NCBI GenBank assembly: GCA_016794785.1
Contig: JAEUHC010000013.1
Span: forward strand, 434,001 to 498,000
Reading direction: 5' to 3'
Length of the DNA stretch: 64,000 bases
DNA from: Opitutaceae bacterium
GTDB lineage: Bacteria; Verrucomicrobiota; Verrucomicrobiia; Opitutales; Opitutaceae
Within the stretch, counting starts at the first letter, position 1, and every line of letters begins with the position of its first letter. Positions 15,654 through 24,287 of the stretch are shown here, in pieces. Under the pieces are notes generated by a model. It made no database searches and had not been told where the DNA came from. It saw nothing but the letters and a program-made list of their open reading frames with translations. Position numbers and translations under genes: made by a program.

Positions 15654-17075
15654 CTACGCCAGTTCCCAGCCTTTGCGATAAGCGCGGCGGATGAGCGGCG
15701 CGGCCTCGGGGGCGCCTTTCGCCACGAGATTTTTCGCGTCCCATTCCACCCGCTTGCCGAGTCGCAGCGCGAGGTTGCCGAGGAGCACCGTCTCGCTGAA
15801 CGGCCCCGAGGCCGCGAAGTTCGAGAGCGCGGGCGTGCCCGTCTTGATCGCGTTGAGCCACTCGACGTAGGGGCCGCCGCCGTCCTCGCCTTTGCCGTCC
15901 TGTGTGCCGCCGGGGACGCGCGGGATGGTTTTCGGCAGAGCAGAAAAATCAGCGCCGATCGATTCCGGCTTGAAGACCCAGTCCTGCCGCGAACGCCCGA
16001 AGAACATGCGGCCTTTTTCCCCGACCAGCACGAGGTCGAAGCGGCGGAATACGTGATCCGCCGTGGGAAAATCATTTTTCCACAACGCCTCGGGCGGGGC
16101 GTTGAGGTAGCGGCCTTCCTTCGCAATCACGCCGTCATACCACATGAATTTCACCGGGCCGCCGAGGATGCTCGTGGGAAACTGATAGGTGATCGTCGAG
16201 CGATGCGGCGCGGCGATCGCGGTGCCGCCTTCGTGCCAGCTGTCCACCGTGGCCGGCGACGTGAGCCCGAGCGCCCAGTAGGGCATGTCCATGATGTGGC
16301 AGCCCATGTCGCCGAGCGCCCCGGCCCCGAAATCCCAATAGCCGCGCCAGTTGAACGGCGCGATCGCGGGGCTGTAGTCGCGGAACGGCGCGGGCCCGAT
16401 CCAAAGGTTCCAGTCGAGCCCCTTCGGCACCGGCACGGCCGCGGGCCACTCGGTCATCCCCTGCGGCCAGATGGGCCGGTTGGTCCACGCATGCACCTCG
16501 GTGACGCGCCCGAGCACGCCGGCGCGGATGAGCTCGACGCCGCGGCGGATCGGCTCGCCCGCGTGGGCCTGGTTGCCCATTTGCGTCTGCACCTTGGTTT
16601 CCGCCGCAACCTCCGCCAGCCGCCGCGCCTCCCAGATCGAGTGCGAGATCGGTTTCTGGCAGTAAACGTGTTTGCCCTTCCGCATCGCGAGCATCGACGC
16701 GTGGAAATGGTGGTGGTCGGGCGTCGAGACGAGGACGGCGTCGACGCCTTTCATCGTCGCGATCATTTCGCGATAGTCGGTGAAGAACTTCGCGGCGGAG
16801 AACCGGTCGAGCACGGTGTCGCCGACGCCCTTGGATTTCTTGCGGCGCCCCAGCTCGGGATTGCGCGGATTGGCCACGTCGCAGAGCGCGACGATTTCCG
16901 CGCCGGCCGAAGCGGTGGCCATCAGGTCGACATACCCCTTGCCGTCGACCCCGATGGCGCCGACCTGGATGCGGCCGTTGGCACCGCGCGCCGAGGCGGG
17001 GAGGATGTGGAAGCCGAGCGTGGCGACGGCGGAAGCACGGAGAAAATCGCGGCGGGTGGGCTGGGTAGTTTTCAT
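15654..17075 (-). CDS. TAT-exported Gfo/Idh/MocA family oxidoreductase
   Basis: A 473-residue protein with a twin-arginine signal (TRRDFLRASAVATLGF, cleavage probably after ASA-RG near residue 31). The Rossmann region follows as VGAIGVDGKGYVDL, then the family's DAVLVSTPDHHHFHASMLAM and GKHVYCQKPISHSIWEA, where Lys of the CQKP motif is the usual catalytic lysine. The second half is the alpha/beta substrate domain with DMGCHIMDMPYWALGL. These exported forms, common in Verrucomicrobiota and Planctomycetota, act on sugars or sugar derivatives. The substrate cannot be read from sequence. It lies downstream of nadB on the same strand, separated by 45 bases. Confidence 0.85.
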   Translation of the reverse strand: MKTTQPTRRDFLRASAVATLGFHILPASARGANGRIQVGAIGVDGKGYVDLMATASAGAEIVALCDVANPRNPELGRRKKSKGVGDTVLDRFSAAKFFTDYREMIATMKGVDAVLVSTPDHHHFHASMLAMRKGKHVYCQKPISHSIWEARRLAEVAAETKVQTQMGNQAHAGEPIRRGVELIRAGVLGRVTEVHAWTNRPIWPQGMTEWPAAVPVPKGLDWNLWIGPAPFRDYSPAIAPFNWRGYWDFGAGALGDMGCHIMDMPYWALGLTSPATVDSWHEGGTAIAAPHRSTITYQFPTSILGGPVKFMWYDGVIAKEGRYLNAPPEALWKNDFPTADHVFRRFDLVLVGEKGRMFFGRSRQDWVFKPESIGADFSALPKTIPRVPGGTQDGKGEDGGGPYVEWLNAIKTGTPALSNFAASGPFSETVLLGNLALRLGKRVEWDAKNLVAKGAPEAAPLIRRAYRKGWELA

Positions 17076-17120
17076 AAAGGGGATTTTTCTGCCGTTACCT
17101 TCTGGAGCACACTGTCCGAT

Positions 17121-18677
17121 CTACTCTTCCTCGACCACGTAGTGGCAGCCCTTGCTCCGCGGGTTCAGCGACGCCGCGTGCACCACCAGCAGCGCCGTCT
17201 GGATCGCGTTGCGCAGCTCGATGAGATCGCGCGTGAGGCGGCAGCCGCGGTAGAAGCTCTGCACCTCCTCGCGCAGCTCGATCAGGATGCGCCGCGCGCG
17301 CGTGAGGCGCTTGGGCGAGCGGACCACGCCCGCGTAGTTCCACATCGTGTGCTGGATTTGCAGCATGTCCTGCCGGATCAAGACCGGATCAGCCTCGCGC
17401 ACAGGGCTCTCCCACTCGCGCGGCGCGGGCAGACGGAAAGTTTCGCGCACGATGTCCGTGCCGTCGGCCAGCGCCGCGAACTTCGCGCTCACGAGGCACT
17501 CGAGCAGCGACGTGCTCGCGAGGCGGTTGGCGCCATGCAGGCCCGTGCAGCCGGTCTCCCCGATGGCGTTGAGGTGCCGCACGCTCGTGCGTCCGTGCAG
17601 ATCCGCATGCACGCCGCCGCACGCAAAGTGCGCCGCCGGCACGACCGGGATCGGCTCGCGCGTGATGTCCACGCCGTGGGCGAGGCAGCGTTCGAAGATC
17701 GTCGGGAACCGGTCGCGGATGAAGTCCGGCGGCATCGCCGAGAGATCGAGCAGCGCGTGCGGCTCGCCGCTCGCCGCCAGCTCCTGCTTGATCGCGCGGG
17801 CGACGACGTCGCGCGAGGCCAGCGACCCGCGCGGATCGATCGGGTCCATGAAGGGTTCGCCGCGGAGGTTGCGCAGCACGCCGCCCTCGCCGCGCAGGGC
17901 CTCGGTCACGAGGAAGCGCGGCGCGTTCTTCTTCGCGAAGACCGTCGGGTGAAACTGCACGTATTCGAGGTCGATCAGGCGCGCGCCCACGCGGTAGGCC
18001 ATCGCCACGCCATGGCCGACGCTGCCCGGCTGGTTCGTCGTGTGCAGGAAAATCTGCCCTAGCCCGCCCGTCGCGAGGATCGTCTTCTTCGCCACGATCG
18101 CGATCGTCTCCCCGGTGCGCGTGTCGAGCACGTAGGCGCCGAAGCACGTGAGCGGCTCGTAGCGATCCGCGAGCTCGACGGAGTTGTGCGAGAGCGTCAG
18201 CAGATCGATGGCGACGCAGCCGGTGCGGCGCGTGATTTTCGCCGTGGCATCGACGCGCGCCGCCACCGCCGAAAGGATGGCATGGCCCGTGGCATCCTTG
18301 GCGTGGATAATCCGGCGCGCGCTGTGGCCGCCCTCGCGCGTGAAATCCAGCGCGCCCGCCGCATCGCGGTCGAAGCCGACGTTGAGCGCCTCGATCAAAA
18401 ACTCCTCCACCGCGTGCGGGCCCTCGCGCACGAGATGCTCGACCGCCGCCGGGTTGGCGGTGCCGTCGCTGGCGGCCGTGATGTCGCGCGCCAGCGCCGC
18501 GGGATCGGGCGCGGTGTCGTAGATGATGCCGCCCTGGGCCCAGTCGCTGTTGGCGGCCAGCGGCTCGGAAAGCGAAAGCAGCTCGACCGAGAGCCCGAGC
18601 TTGGCCGCTTGCAGGGCATACGCCGAGCCCGCGAGCCCGGCGCCGATGACGAGACAGTCGGTATGAAGAAGTCTCAA
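17121..18677 (-). CDS. nadB: L-aspartate oxidase
   Basis: NadB oxidises L-aspartate to iminoaspartate, the first step of de novo NAD synthesis. The FAD-binding dinucleotide fold is at the N terminus (CLVIGAGLAGSAYALQAA, residues 9-26), with SDWAQGGI and the HSARRIIHAKDATGHAI segment. GATKTILATGGLGQ-like sequence follows (KKTILATGGLGQIF), then the family signature GCTGLHGANRLASTSLLECL near the start of the last third. A helical C-terminal domain closes the 518 residues, the normal length. It is on the same strand as nadC and nadA, with one small gene between, so the window holds the full nadA-nadC-nadB set. Confidence 0.93.
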   Translation of the reverse strand: MRLLHTDCLVIGAGLAGSAYALQAAKLGLSVELLSLSEPLAANSDWAQGGIIYDTAPDPAALARDITAASDGTANPAAVEHLVREGPHAVEEFLIEALNVGFDRDAAGALDFTREGGHSARRIIHAKDATGHAILSAVAARVDATAKITRRTGCVAIDLLTLSHNSVELADRYEPLTCFGAYVLDTRTGETIAIVAKKTILATGGLGQIFLHTTNQPGSVGHGVAMAYRVGARLIDLEYVQFHPTVFAKKNAPRFLVTEALRGEGGVLRNLRGEPFMDPIDPRGSLASRDVVARAIKQELAASGEPHALLDLSAMPPDFIRDRFPTIFERCLAHGVDITREPIPVVPAAHFACGGVHADLHGRTSVRHLNAIGETGCTGLHGANRLASTSLLECLVSAKFAALADGTDIVRETFRLPAPREWESPVREADPVLIRQDMLQIQHTMWNYAGVVRSPKRLTRARRILIELREEVQSFYRGCRLTRDLIELRNAIQTALLVVHAASLNPRSKGCHYVVEEE

Positions 18678-18717
18678 CGGCTCAGAGATTCCGTGCGAAG
18701 GGCGGTTCGCCGTTCAT

Positions 18718-18954
18718 CTAGGCCACGCGCTTCTTCCGGCGAGTGCGGATGTGCTCCACGCCCGTCACATGGAAAGGCATCGCCATTGCGAACTCTTCCT
18801 CCGTCTCGCCCTCCCAAATGATCCGTCCATTGGGCGAGATCAGCAGGTAGTCCGGATGCCGCACCGGCAGCTTCCGCCCATCACTCAGGCAAAGCGCGAA
18901 AGCGCGGAAAGGCTGGGCCGCCAGAAGGTCGCGCAAGAGGGGAATCGGATTCAT
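18718..18954 (-). CDS. Small hypothetical protein in the nad cluster
   Basis: A 78-residue protein between nadC and nadB, ending 40 bases before the nadB start. It reads LLRDLLAAQPFRAFALCLSDGRKLPVRHPDYLLISPNGRI (quoted in part) and ends with a basic RTRRKKRVA tail. The pattern FxxFxLxLSDGRxxxVxHPDxxxxxP occurs in small uncharacterised bacterial proteins. There is no signal peptide or catalytic motif. Co-orientation with the NAD genes suggests co-transcription, not a role in the pathway. Confidence 0.65.
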   Translation of the reverse strand: MNPIPLLRDLLAAQPFRAFALCLSDGRKLPVRHPDYLLISPNGRIIWEGETEEEFAMAMPFHVTGVEHIRTRRKKRVA

Positions 18955-19030
18955 GGTAGGAGAGGCGGTTCGCGATGCCGGAACCTACGCCAAGCCCATG
19001 CGCGAGCAAGCTGACTTTCGCGCCGCCTTC

Positions 19031-19882
19031 TCACTGCTTGCGCAGCCGTGCCGGCCGCAGATCCAAACTCAGATCCACCGCCACCGCCGAATGCGTGAGC
19101 GCGCCGATGCTGATCACATCAACGCCCGGCAGCGCGTAGTCGCGGATCGTCTCGAGGCGCACGCCGCCGGAGACCTCCACCACCGCGGCCCCGGCGATGA
19201 GCGCTACGGCGCGGCGGATCTGATCGGGCGGCATGTTGTCGAGGAGGATGACCTCGGCGCGGGCGCGCAGCGCCTCCTTCACCTCGGCGAGGGACGTCGC
19301 CTCGACCTCGATCTTCGCGCCGTGCGGGGCGGCGGCGCGGCACTTCTCCACCGCGCGCGCGAGCGAGCCGGCGGCGGCGATGTGGTTGTCCTTGATGAGC
19401 ACGTGCTCGCCAAGCGACGAACGGTGGTTGAAGCAGCCGCCGCAGCGCACGGCGTATTTCTCCAGCGCGCGCCAGCCGGGCGTGGTCTTGCGCGTGTCCA
19501 CGACACGCACGCCCGTGCCGGCCACAGCGTCGGCAAAGTCGCGCGCCTTCGTCGCGATGCCGGAGAGGCGTTGCATGAAATTGAGCGCGGTGCGTTCCGC
19601 CGTGAGCAGCGCAGCAGTCGGCCCCGCGACCGCGAGCACGCGCGCGCCGGGCTTCACCCGCGCGCCGTCGCGCACGAGGAGCTTCACCTTCAGCGCCGGA
19701 TCGACGCGGGCAAAGACCCGGGCCGCGACCTCCAGCCCGCAGACCACGAGGTCCTGCTTCGCGTAGATGAACGCGCGCGAGCGATGCGCCGCGGGGAAAA
19801 TCGCGCGGCTCGTGACATCGCCGAGCCCGGCGTCTTCCTCGAGCGCGAGATCGATCAGGTGGTCGGTGCGCGGTGAGATCAT
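19031..19882 (-). CDS. nadC: Nicotinate-nucleotide diphosphorylase (quinolinate phosphoribosyltransferase)
   Basis: NadC converts quinolinate and PRPP to nicotinate mononucleotide. The 283-residue reading starts at ATG 19882 (MISPRTDHLIDLALEEDAGLGDVTS), which aligns with the family start. The open frame extends farther upstream, but that sequence is low-complexity Pro/Ala and is not conserved. Diagnostic parts are LNFMQRLSGIAT, VVDTRKTTPGWRALEKYAVRCGGCFNHR (quoted in pieces; Arg and Lys bind the phosphates) and EVEATSLAEVKEAL. ILLDNMPPDQIRRAV and VEVSGGVRLETIRDYA then close the barrel. It sits downstream of nadA on the same strand. Confidence 0.93.
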   Translation of the reverse strand: MISPRTDHLIDLALEEDAGLGDVTSRAIFPAAHRSRAFIYAKQDLVVCGLEVAARVFARVDPALKVKLLVRDGARVKPGARVLAVAGPTAALLTAERTALNFMQRLSGIATKARDFADAVAGTGVRVVDTRKTTPGWRALEKYAVRCGGCFNHRSSLGEHVLIKDNHIAAAGSLARAVEKCRAAAPHGAKIEVEATSLAEVKEALRARAEVILLDNMPPDQIRRAVALIAGAAVVEVSGGVRLETIRDYALPGVDVISIGALTHSAVAVDLSLDLRPARLRKQ

Positions 19883-20197
19883 GGCCGCCGAGGGGAACGG
19901 GGAAGGCGGCCGATGACAAGCCGCGCCCGCAGGAGGAGGAGGACGGAAGCGCCGGGCCGGCGTGGCTCCGGCGCTTCCGTCGGCCCGGACCGGAATCGCG
20001 ACCGGTTCGTCTTCATCCGGGAGCGCGCTGGCGGCGGGCGGCGGCATCGGCGCACGGATTCGATTTACGGTCGAACTTGGAGTGTTCGGGTGTGAACAAC
20101 TTTTCCGCAAGCCGAGGGCAGGGCGAAACGTCCTCGGTGAGCCGCGGGGAAAGATCGGCTCGGCGGGGACGCCTCGCCCTACCCGCAACCAGCCGCC
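19883..20197. other. nadA-nadC intergenic region
   Basis: This 315-base gap contains no convincing gene. Its nadA-proximal end is filled by the foldback at 20118-20182. The rest is GC-rich sequence open in the nadC frame but without protein-like conservation. A promoter for nadC could lie here, but no clear -35/-10 pair was found. Confidence 0.6.
20118..20182. repeat. Foldback element between nadA and nadC
   Basis: Bases 20118-20143 pair with 20157-20182 (20 of 26 positions), leaving a 13-base loop. The outer ends read GCAGGGCGA and TCGCCCTAC, a style shared with the elements at 26011-26070 and 41355-41406. It starts 15 bases from the nadA stop and may end or stabilise the nadA message. Confidence 0.8.
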
Positions 20198-21247
20198 TCA
20201 GTCCGCCGGCGACAGTTCAAACATCCGCTCGATGCAGCGGGCCGCGCGGCGGCGCACGTCTTCGTCGAGGGTGATGATCTGGTCGGGGCGCGGGGCCTTG
20301 AGGGCGTCGCGCACTTTCTCGAGCGAGTTGAGCTTCATGTAGGGGCAGAGGCGGCAGCCGCCGATGAAGTTTTTTTCCGGCGCCTCCACCTGCAGGCGCC
20401 CGACCAGCCCGCATTCGGTGAGCATGAGGTAGTAGGGTGCGCCCGTGGTCTTCACGTATTTCATCATCGCACCCGTGCTGCCGACGAAGTCCGAGACCGC
20501 CGCGACCTCCGGCGTGCACTCGGGATGCGAGACGACCTTGAGCCCCGGGAACTGCGCGCGCGCCGCCGCGATGTCCGCCACGCCGAATTGATCATGCACC
20601 ATGCAGGTGCCGTCCGAGGTGATGATTTCCTTGTCCACGCCGCGGCGGCGGAGATCGTCGCGCACGTTCTGCCCCATCAGGCGATCGGGCACGAAGAGGA
20701 TGCGGCGCGCGGGGAGGTTCTCGATGATGTGGTAGACGTTGCCGGAGGTGACGCACACGTCGGACTCGGCCTTCACGTCCGCGGTGCTGTTGATGTAGCA
20801 CACGACCGTCGCGTCGGGATAGAGCGCCTTCAATTTCCGCACGCCGTCCCCATCGATCGAGTCAGCCAGCGAACAACCCGAGCCGCGGTCGGGCACGATC
20901 ACGGTGGCGTCGGGCGAGAGGATTTTCGCCGTCTCGGCCATGAAGACGACGCCGGCAAACACGATGATCTTCGCGCGCGCCTTCTTCGCCGCGAGGCTGA
21001 GGAAGTAGGAGTCGCCCTTGAAGTCGCCCACGCCATAGACGATCTCCGGCTCGACGTAGGAGTGCGTGAGGATGACCGCATCCTTCTCTTTTTTCAGCCG
21101 GTTGATCTCGAGGGTGAGCGGCGCGATGGCGCGGCAAGCCTCGTAATTCCAGGTCCGGCCGCGCGGATCGCAGTCCACGTGTAGCAGCGCGCGCAGGAGG
21201 CGGTCGGCCTCGGCTTCAATTTCATCAACGGCGATGGCGGCGGTCAT
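20198..21247 (-). CDS. nadA: Quinolinate synthase
   Basis: NadA condenses iminoaspartate with dihydroxyacetone phosphate to quinolinate using a [4Fe-4S] cluster. The 349-residue sequence has the family's HSYVEPEIVYGVGDFKGDSY region and the three cluster cysteines: DRGSGCSLAD, LTECGLVGRL and GGCRLCPYMKLNSLE. SHPECTPEV, another conserved segment, is also present. Length is standard for the family. It is the first gene of the minus-strand NAD group, since upstream genes run the other way. Confidence 0.95.
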   Translation of the reverse strand: MTAAIAVDEIEAEADRLLRALLHVDCDPRGRTWNYEACRAIAPLTLEINRLKKEKDAVILTHSYVEPEIVYGVGDFKGDSYFLSLAAKKARAKIIVFAGVVFMAETAKILSPDATVIVPDRGSGCSLADSIDGDGVRKLKALYPDATVVCYINSTADVKAESDVCVTSGNVYHIIENLPARRILFVPDRLMGQNVRDDLRRRGVDKEIITSDGTCMVHDQFGVADIAAARAQFPGLKVVSHPECTPEVAAVSDFVGSTGAMMKYVKTTGAPYYLMLTECGLVGRLQVEAPEKNFIGGCRLCPYMKLNSLEKVRDALKAPRPDQIITLDEDVRRRAARCIERMFELSPAD

Positions 21248-21376
21248 GGCACCATGAACAAAACCGATCCGCCGGGCGCGTCAAAGGATAGTCCTTACTC
21301 ATGACACACGCTCGTCTTGCGTAAAGACGCGGTGGTCTAAAACCATTGCGCCGCCTTCTCCCCAACCCCAATTCCC

Positions 21377-21895
21377 ATGATCGTCCACCGCTTCGCCCCC
21401 GCTCTCCTCGCCGGCGCCATCGCTTGCAGCGCCTTGGTCTCCGGCGGCTGTGCCTCCATCGTCCACAGCGGCAACCGCACGATCACCATCAACACGGAGC
21501 CGGCCGGGGCAAAGGCCACAGTCACCAAGGCGGGCGGTGATATCGTGACCGTGAACAGGACGCCCTGCACCGTTTCGCTCGATCCGAAGCGCGGCTATTT
21601 CAAAGGCCAGGCTTTCGTCCTGAAACTGGAACTCGAGGGGCACAAGACCGTAGAACTCCAGCTGCAACCCGCAGTCTCGGGCTGGTTTTTTGGCAACATT
21701 CTTTTCGGTGGCCTCATTGGCATGATCGCCGTCGATCCGGTCACGGGGTCCATGTGGAATATCGAACCGGACAAGATCGAGCAGAAGCTGACCACAGCCC
21801 AAGCCGCGGCGATCGAGAGCCAGGCCGGCTTCACCGTGGTGCTCGCCTCCACGCTCACGGCAGGAGAGCGCGCGGCTATGACGCAGATCAGATAA
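21377..21895 (+). CDS. Lipoprotein with PEGA-like beta domain
   Basis: A 172-residue protein with a lipoprotein signal: a hydrophobic stretch ending in the lipobox VSGGCAS, with lipid attachment expected at the cysteine near residue 25. The mature part reads RTITINTEPAGAKATVTKAGG, typical of small beta-rich PEGA-like domains that display short loops at the envelope. A hydrophobic segment (SGWFFGNILFGGLIGMIAV) follows in the middle. No enzymatic motif is visible. It stands alone upstream of pdxH, with 78 bases between. Confidence 0.75.
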   Translation: MIVHRFAPALLAGAIACSALVSGGCASIVHSGNRTITINTEPAGAKATVTKAGGDIVTVNRTPCTVSLDPKRGYFKGQAFVLKLELEGHKTVELQLQPAVSGWFFGNILFGGLIGMIAVDPVTGSMWNIEPDKIEQKLTTAQAAAIESQAGFTVVLASTLTAGERAAMTQIR

Positions 21896-21973
21896 TCCCC
21901 GCCAAGCTTTCGCGCCGCGGCGCGAGCGAGATGATTTTTGACAGCACCTCGCGCGCGGCCCACGTTGGCGCGC

Positions 21974-22609
21974 GTGACGCTTGCCGACCTCCGCAAAGAC
22001 TACTCGCTCGCCGGCCTCGCCGAGAAAGACCTCGCGCGCGATCCTTTCCGGCAGTTTGAGAAATGGTTCCAGGAGGCCGAGGCCGCGAAGCTCACCGAGG
22101 TGAACGCGATGACGCTCTGCACCGCGACGCGCGAGGGCCGGCCTTCCGCGCGCACCGTGCTGCTCAAGGGCCTCGATGGCCGGGGCTTCACCTTCTACTC
22201 CAACTACGAGAGCCGCAAGGGCCGCGAGCTGCACGAAAACCCGCGCGCCGCCCTCGTGTTTCCCTGGGTCGCGCTGGAGCGCCAGGTGATCGCCGAGGGC
22301 GCGGTGGCGCGCGTGACGCGCGAGGAGAGCGAGGCGTATTTCCACTCGCGGCCGCGCGCGAGCCAGCTCGGCGCGTGGGTCTCGCAGCAGAGCTCCGTGA
22401 TCGCCGGGCGCGGCGTGCTCGAGGAGAGCATGAAGGCGCTCGAGGAAAAATACGCGGGCCAGGAAGTGCCGCTCCCGCCGCACTGGGGCGGCTGGCGCCT
22501 CGTGCCCGAGACGGTGGAGTTCTGGCAGGGCCGCCGCAGCCGTCTCCACGATCGGCTGCGCTACCGCCGGCAGGCGGACGGATGGACGGTCGAGCGCCTC
22601 GCGCCGTGA
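21974..22609 (+). CDS. pdxH: Pyridoxamine/pyridoxine 5'-phosphate oxidase
   Basis: PdxH makes pyridoxal 5'-phosphate with FMN as cofactor. The 211-residue reading from GTG 21974 starts [15 protein letters not shown], as usual for the family. In-frame TTG codons at 21938 and 21965 are alternatives. Conserved parts are [39 protein letters not shown] (FMN and substrate contacts), [32 protein letters not shown] and the C-terminal [10 protein letters not shown] with the active-site arginines. Its TGA overlaps a GTG that may start the histidine kinase gene, linking the two. Confidence 0.93.
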   Translation: MTLADLRKDYSLAGLAEKDLARDPFRQFEKWFQEAEAAKLTEVNAMTLCTATREGRPSARTVLLKGLDGRGFTFYSNYESRKGRELHENPRAALVFPWVALERQVIAEGAVARVTREESEAYFHSRPRASQLGAWVSQQSSVIAGRGVLEESMKALEEKYAGQEVPLPPHWGGWRLVPETVEFWQGRRSRLHDRLRYRRQADGWTVERLAP

Positions 22610-22650
22610 GCCGCCCCCGCGCCGCCAAGCCAGGCTCCCCGCGCCCGCCG

Positions 22651-23739
22651 ATGCCGGCGGCGCTCCTGGCCGCGGCGCTGCGCGCGCAGAGCGAAGGCGT
22701 GCTCATCGCGGATCGCGCGCTGCGGCTGGTCTTCGCCAACGACAGTCTCGCCACCCTGATGGGTTGCGCCGCCGTCGATCTCGCGGGCCGCGCGCTGGGC
22801 GACTTCCACGCCGATCGCGCGGAAGTCGCGCGCCTGCGCCGCTGGCTCATCCGCGCGCAGCCGGGGACTTCGCTGGAAGGCGAGGGCTTCCTCCTCCACC
22901 GCGAAGGCCACACGGTGGCCGCGGCGTGGACCTTTGATCCGCTCTTCGACCGGCGCGGCCGGCTCACGCACATCGTCGCCAGCTACCGCGATCAGACGGA
23001 GAAGCGCCGGCTGCAGGAAGCGCTGACCCGCGCGCAGCGGCTCGACGCGCTGGGCCGGCTCGCCGGCGGTGTGGCGCACGATTTCAGCAACCTCCTCTCG
23101 ATCATCAACGCGTTCTCCGAGTCGCTCGCCGCGCGCCTCAAGCATCAGCCCGCCGCACGCCGCGAAGCCACCGAGATCCGCCACGCCGGCGGCCGCGCCG
23201 CGGCGCTCACGCAGCAGCTCCTCGCCTTCGGCCGCCGCCGGCCCTTCGAAGCCCGGCCGATCGATCTCAACGCCCTCGTGCGGGAAAACGCGCCGATTCT
23301 CCATCGCCTCGTCGGCCCGGCCGGCCGGGTCGAGCTCGAGCTCGCGGAGCACGCGCCGCGCGTGCGGACCGATCCCGCGCAGTTCCAGCAGGTGCTCCTC
23401 AACCTCGTGCTCAATGCCCGCGACGCGCTCGGCGCCGCCGGCCGCATCACCATCGCCACCGCGGTGCGCACGATCCGGCCGGGCCGCAACCGCCGCTTCA
23501 CCGACCGGCCGCCGGGCCGCTACGTGATGCTGCGCGTCGCCGACAACGGCAGCGGCATGGACGCGGAGACGCAGCGGCATCTCTTCGAACCGTTCTTCAC
23601 CACCAAGCCGGAGGGCCAGGGCACGGGCCTCGGCCTCGCCGTCGTGTGGGGCGTCGTCGAGGAAAGCGGCGGCACGGTCCACGTAGTCAGCGCACCGGGC
23701 GCGGGCTCCACGTTTGAAGTGCTGCTGCCCGCAGTCTGA
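22651..23739 (+). CDS. PAS-containing soluble histidine kinase
   Basis: From ATG 22651 the protein has 362 residues. An in-frame GTG at 22606, overlapping the pdxH stop, would add 15. A PAS-like sensor is at about 8-115. The phospho-acceptor helix has His143 in GGVAHDFSNLLSII, and the ATPase domain follows with N-box LLNLVLNARDAL, G1 box ADNGSGMD and G2 region FFTTKPEGQGTGLGLAVV. No membrane segment or receiver domain is seen, so it senses a cytoplasmic signal and needs a separate response regulator, which is not encoded here. Its stop overlaps the ATG of sixA, a phosphohistidine phosphatase gene. Confidence 0.88.
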   Translation: MPAALLAAALRAQSEGVLIADRALRLVFANDSLATLMGCAAVDLAGRALGDFHADRAEVARLRRWLIRAQPGTSLEGEGFLLHREGHTVAAAWTFDPLFDRRGRLTHIVASYRDQTEKRRLQEALTRAQRLDALGRLAGGVAHDFSNLLSIINAFSESLAARLKHQPAARREATEIRHAGGRAAALTQQLLAFGRRRPFEARPIDLNALVRENAPILHRLVGPAGRVELELAEHAPRVRTDPAQFQQVLLNLVLNARDALGAAGRITIATAVRTIRPGRNRRFTDRPPGRYVMLRVADNGSGMDAETQRHLFEPFFTTKPEGQGTGLGLAVVWGVVEESGGTVHVVSAPGAGSTFEVLLPAV

Positions 23740-24287
23740 TGGCCATGCGCGTCTTCCTGATTCGCCACGCCCATGCCGTCGAGGCCGCGGAGAATGCCCT
23801 CCGGCCACTCAGCCCGAAAGGGCGCGGCCAAGTGCGCGCGCTGGCGACGTTCCTCGCGCCGACCGGCGCCTTTGATCCCGAGGAAATCTGGCACAGCCCG
23901 CTCGCGCGATCGCGTGAAAGCGCCGAGTTGCTCGCGAGCCAACTGCGCCTAAAGGCCAAGTTGAGGCTCATCACCGGGCTCGAGCCCGAAGACGATCCAT
24001 GGCTGGCCGTGAAGAAGATAGAGGCGGCCGACGGCCCTTTTGCGATCGTCGGTCACGAGCCGCAGCTCAGCGCCGTCGCGAGCCTGCTCGTCACCGGGCG
24101 CGCGGAGCCGGTGGCTTTTGCGATGAAGAAATGCGCCGCCCTTGCGCTGGAGCGCGTGGAAGGAGATCGTAGCCGCGAGCGTGAGCGAGTGGACGGCTCG
24201 AAGGCATCCACTCGCTCACGCTCGCAGCTACCACACGTCGCGCACTGGCGCGTGCGCTGGCACGTCTCGCCGGAGGTGATCGCATGA
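23739..24287 (+). CDS. sixA: Phosphohistidine phosphatase SixA-like
   Basis: SixA is a small histidine-phosphatase-superfamily enzyme that removes phosphate from His-containing phosphotransfer domains. The 182-residue protein has the RH motif VFLIRHAHAVEA (catalytic His near residue 10), an IWHSPLARSRESAELLA arginine segment and VGHEPQLSAVAS with the second histidine. Family members have about 155-165 residues. The excess is residues about 144-164, encoded by a 25-bp inverted repeat (RSRERERVDGS...STRSRSQLP) near the C terminus. It overlaps the kinase gene upstream and the reductase gene downstream by a few bases. Confidence 0.85.
   Translation: MAMRVFLIRHAHAVEAAENALRPLSPKGRGQVRALATFLAPTGAFDPEEIWHSPLARSRESAELLASQLRLKAKLRLITGLEPEDDPWLAVKKIEAADGPFAIVGHEPQLSAVASLLVTGRAEPVAFAMKKCAALALERVEGDRSRERERVDGSKASTRSRSQLPHVAHWRVRWHVSPEVIA
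24169..24231. repeat. In-frame foldback element inside sixA
   Basis: Bases 24169-24193 are complementary to 24207-24231 with one mismatch in 25, around a 13-base loop. The 63-base element is a whole number of codons (21) and is read through without a stop inside sixA. Its sequence (core GCGAGCGTGAGCGAGTGGA) differs from the 8173 and 28406 family. Confidence 0.92.

Noticed and set aside
19883..20188. N-terminal extension of NadC by 102 residues from an upstream start
   Set aside because: The extension is Pro/Ala/Arg-rich, runs through the foldback at 20118-20182, and the family start is at MISPRTDHL.
21938..21973. A longer pdxH start at TTG 21938
   Set aside because: The extra residues ([12 protein letters not shown]) are not typical of the family, whereas GTG 21974 gives the conserved [10 protein letters not shown] start.
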